From: an uncultured Kordiimonas sp.
GTDB lineage: Bacteria > Pseudomonadota > Alphaproteobacteria > Sphingomonadales > Kordiimonadaceae
Assembly: GCA_947492375.1 (NCBI GenBank)
Contig: CANLMI010000003.1
Location: 310,001 to 374,000 of the forward strand
Reading direction: 5' to 3'
DNA: 64,000 bases
Of this stretch, positions 62,450 to 64,000 are shown in pieces (within the stretch, counting starts at the first letter, position 1; each line of letters starts with the position of its first letter). The notes under the pieces were generated by a model. That model ran no database searches. It was not told where the DNA came from and was given only the letters and a program-made list of their open reading frames with translations. The translations under genes and the position numbers were made by a program.

Positions 62450-64000
62450 TCAGTGAAGCGGGCGGTTTTCTTCGAAGCGATTAATTTGCTTGAGGAATTC
62501 TGATATTTGCAAAGGTTTGGAAAAATAATCGTCGGCACCCATTTCTCTGTATTTTGTCTCTGCACCTGCCATCGAGTCTGCTGTGATTACAAAAATGGGA
62601 ATGTCCTGATATGGTTTTTCCGAGTTTCTGATACGTTGAATTGCTTCGTCACCGTTCATGACAGGCATTTGAATATCCATCAATACCAGATCATAAGTTG
62701 GATCGTGCTCCAGCGCATCCAGGGCCTCTTGGCCATTACCTGCGATTTTGATATCAATGTTTAATCTTTTAAGGCTTGCTGCTAATAATTTTTGATTGAT
62801 TGGATTATCTTCGGCAATCAGTATTTTCAATTGGTTCTGGTTGTCCGTTTTGCTTGCAGGCGTTTGGTCGTTAGATGCTTGATGATCAATAGGCTGGCCA
62901 TCGCTGGCATAGTTATCGTTTGCAAGCAGTGATGAGTTTTTGACAGAAGCCCTCAGGGCATCAATTTCATTATCAGCAGTTGCTGGTTTGATGAAGACAG
63001 ATGGATTAATATCTGTACTTGATGTTGTAAGGCCTAGACCATCACCGCTTTCATTATCATTCAGGTTATCTAACTTTCGAATAGGCAGGATAATTTTGAA
63101 TTCAGATCCAACACCAACAGTGCTTTCCAGTTCAATCCGCCCTCCCATCAATGCAATAATGCTGCAGGAAATGGCGAGGCCGAGGCCGGTGCCGCCGTGC
63201 TGGCGCTCTGAAGACCCGTCAACCTGATAAAACCGTTCAAAGATCAGTTGTTGTTCTTCATCCGGTATGCCAATCCCGGTATCTTTGATTGAAATAATCA
63301 GATTTTTATCATCGTAATTGGCAGCGTGAATATCAATATTGCCTTTATCTGTGAATTTAACAGCGTTCCCAAGAATGTTGATTAGAACCTGTTTTATTCT
63401 GACCATATCGCCTAAATACTCGCCTTCGAGCTCTTTTTTGATCGAAATACTGCTTGCCAGTCCCTTTTTTACCATCAGCGATCTGACAACTAAAGCTGAC
63501 TGTTCAAGCAAAGATCGAAGATCAAAAACACCCTCACGGAATTCCATTTGGCCGCTTTCAATCTTGGATATATCAAGAACATCGTTAATGATTGCGAGCA
63601 AGCTCTCGCTGGAAGAGAGAATGGTTTCTGTATAATCGCGTTGTTCACCTGTCAGGTCGGTAACTGTCAGCAATTGTGCCATACCGGATATGCCATTCAT
63701 GGGGGTGCGTATTTCATGGCTCATGTTTGCCAGAAACTCGCTTTTTAATTTATTTGCGGCTTCAACCCGTGCCGCATATTCCTCAAGCTCCTGGTTTTTG
63801 ACGCCAATAGCTTTTTCTGCTTCTGAAAGGCGGCGATAATCACCGTTGATTTTTGCGCTGGTTATGAAGCCAAAAATAGTGAGCAATAAGGACTTTCCAG
63901 CAATCACGAATATGGAAACAGTCAGAACAATAACCCCTGTTTCCTGAACATAAGGTTCGAATAAACTGGAATTATCCCGAAAGGAAGTAACAGACGTTTC
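62450..64000 (-). CDS. Hybrid sensor histidine kinase/response regulator (5' end outside window)
   Basis: The frame is open to the right edge, so the N-terminus is missing; the GTG at 63907 is probably internal. Visible are a membrane helix, a coiled coil, a HisKA domain ([17 protein letters not shown]), a HATPase domain (N box [15 protein letters not shown]1 [11 protein letters not shown]2 [10 protein letters not shown]), a linker, and a receiver domain with IAEDNPIN, the phospho-acceptor in [13 protein letters not shown] and the conserved Lys in DDYFSKPLQ. It relays phosphate internally and probably to an Hpt protein. The input domain is not visible. Confidence 0.94.
   Translation of the reverse strand, partial: ETSVTSFRDNSSLFEPYVQETGVIVLTVSIFVIAGKSLLLTIFGFITSAKINGDYRRLSEAEKAIGVKNQELEEYAARVEAANKLKSEFLANMSHEIRTPMNGISGMAQLLTVTDLTGEQRDYTETILSSSESLLAIINDVLDISKIESGQMEFREGVFDLRSLLEQSALVVRSLMVKKGLASSISIKKELEGEYLGDMVRIKQVLINILGNAVKFTDKGNIDIHAANYDDKNLIISIKDTGIGIPDEEQQLIFERFYQVDGSSERQHGGTGLGLAISCSIIALMGGRIELESTVGVGSEFKIILPIRKLDNLNDNESGDGLGLTTSSTDINPSVFIKPATADNEIDALRASVKNSSLLANDNYASDGQPIDHQASNDQTPASKTDNQNQLKILIAEDNPINQKLLAASLKRLNIDIKIAGNGQEALDALEHDPTYDLVLMDIQMPVMNGDEAIQRIRNSEKPYQDIPIFVITADSMAGAETKYREMGADDYFSKPLQISEFLKQINRFEENRPLH

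Overview
The window looks like an ordinary chromosomal stretch from an alphaproteobacterium. The evidence is a full cpa/tad pilus locus in alphaproteobacterial order, a HisN-type phosphatase, and a small RNA matching the alphaproteobacterial suhB/mmgR type. Base composition is moderate to AT-leaning, with very AT-rich intergenic regions. A marine lineage such as Kordiimonadales would fit, but that is inference. I see no transposase, integrase, phage gene, rRNA operon or CRISPR array.

Layout. 1-5.7 kb: a partial methyltransferase, a DUF1295 membrane protein, and a minus-strand oxyR operon that continues into a secreted protein, a DUF3137-type protein and a LemA protein. 5.7-6.7 kb: a gene-poor gap with a structured candidate small RNA or long 3' UTR. 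6.7-20.6 kb: the Tad/Flp pilus locus on the minus strand (tadG, two TadE-like pseudopilins, three Flp pilins of which two are a recent tandem duplication, prepilin peptidase, cpaB, cpaC, cpaD, cpaE, cpaF, tadB, tadC). 20.9-27 kb: a lysophospholipase-like hydrolase, msrA, hisN-like phosphatase, a FAD oxidoreductase, two small stress membrane proteins and a chemotaxis-type protein with no periplasmic sensor. 27-31.4 kb: a MacB/FtsX-type permease followed by three consecutive single-domain BLUF blue-light photoreceptor genes. 31.4-38.9 kb: threonine aldolase, a GT2/GtrA pair, a frameshifted pentapeptide-repeat membrane protein, typA and an unrecognised membrane protein. 39-49.9 kb: Pmp3-like peptide, secreted proteins, a second orphan permease, an MFS transporter behind a 10-bp-phased array of GAAC/GTTC half-sites, a solute-binding-like protein, a large RTX protein, the sRNA, and an N-formylglutamate amidohydrolase. 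50-64 kb: a TonB-C-like secreted protein, a split RHH/transmembrane/EF-hand gene, a split GNAT gene, tRNA-Val(GAC), a DEAD-box helicase, DUF998, an orphan LuxI-type synthase, a small two-gene unit whose second gene has an in-frame amber codon, an S9 peptidase, a Sel1-repeat protein and a truncated hybrid histidine kinase.

How the genes work together. The Tad locus is a near-complete surface-attachment machine; only tadD was not found. Environmental sensing is well represented: OxyR and MsrA for peroxide, three BLUF proteins for blue light, a LuxI homologue for quorum signalling, a hybrid kinase, and a possible membrane-anchored calcium-responsive RHH protein.

Four genes in the window are interrupted: three by single-base frameshifts, each at a short homopolymer, and one by an amber codon. 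These may be real decay or phase-variable lesions, or homopolymer sequencing errors. The most unusual items are the 10-bp-phased operator array at 43480-43523, the RHH-TM-EF-hand architecture at 50.9-51.9 kb, the three-gene BLUF cluster, and the amber-interrupted gene next to the LuxI homologue.
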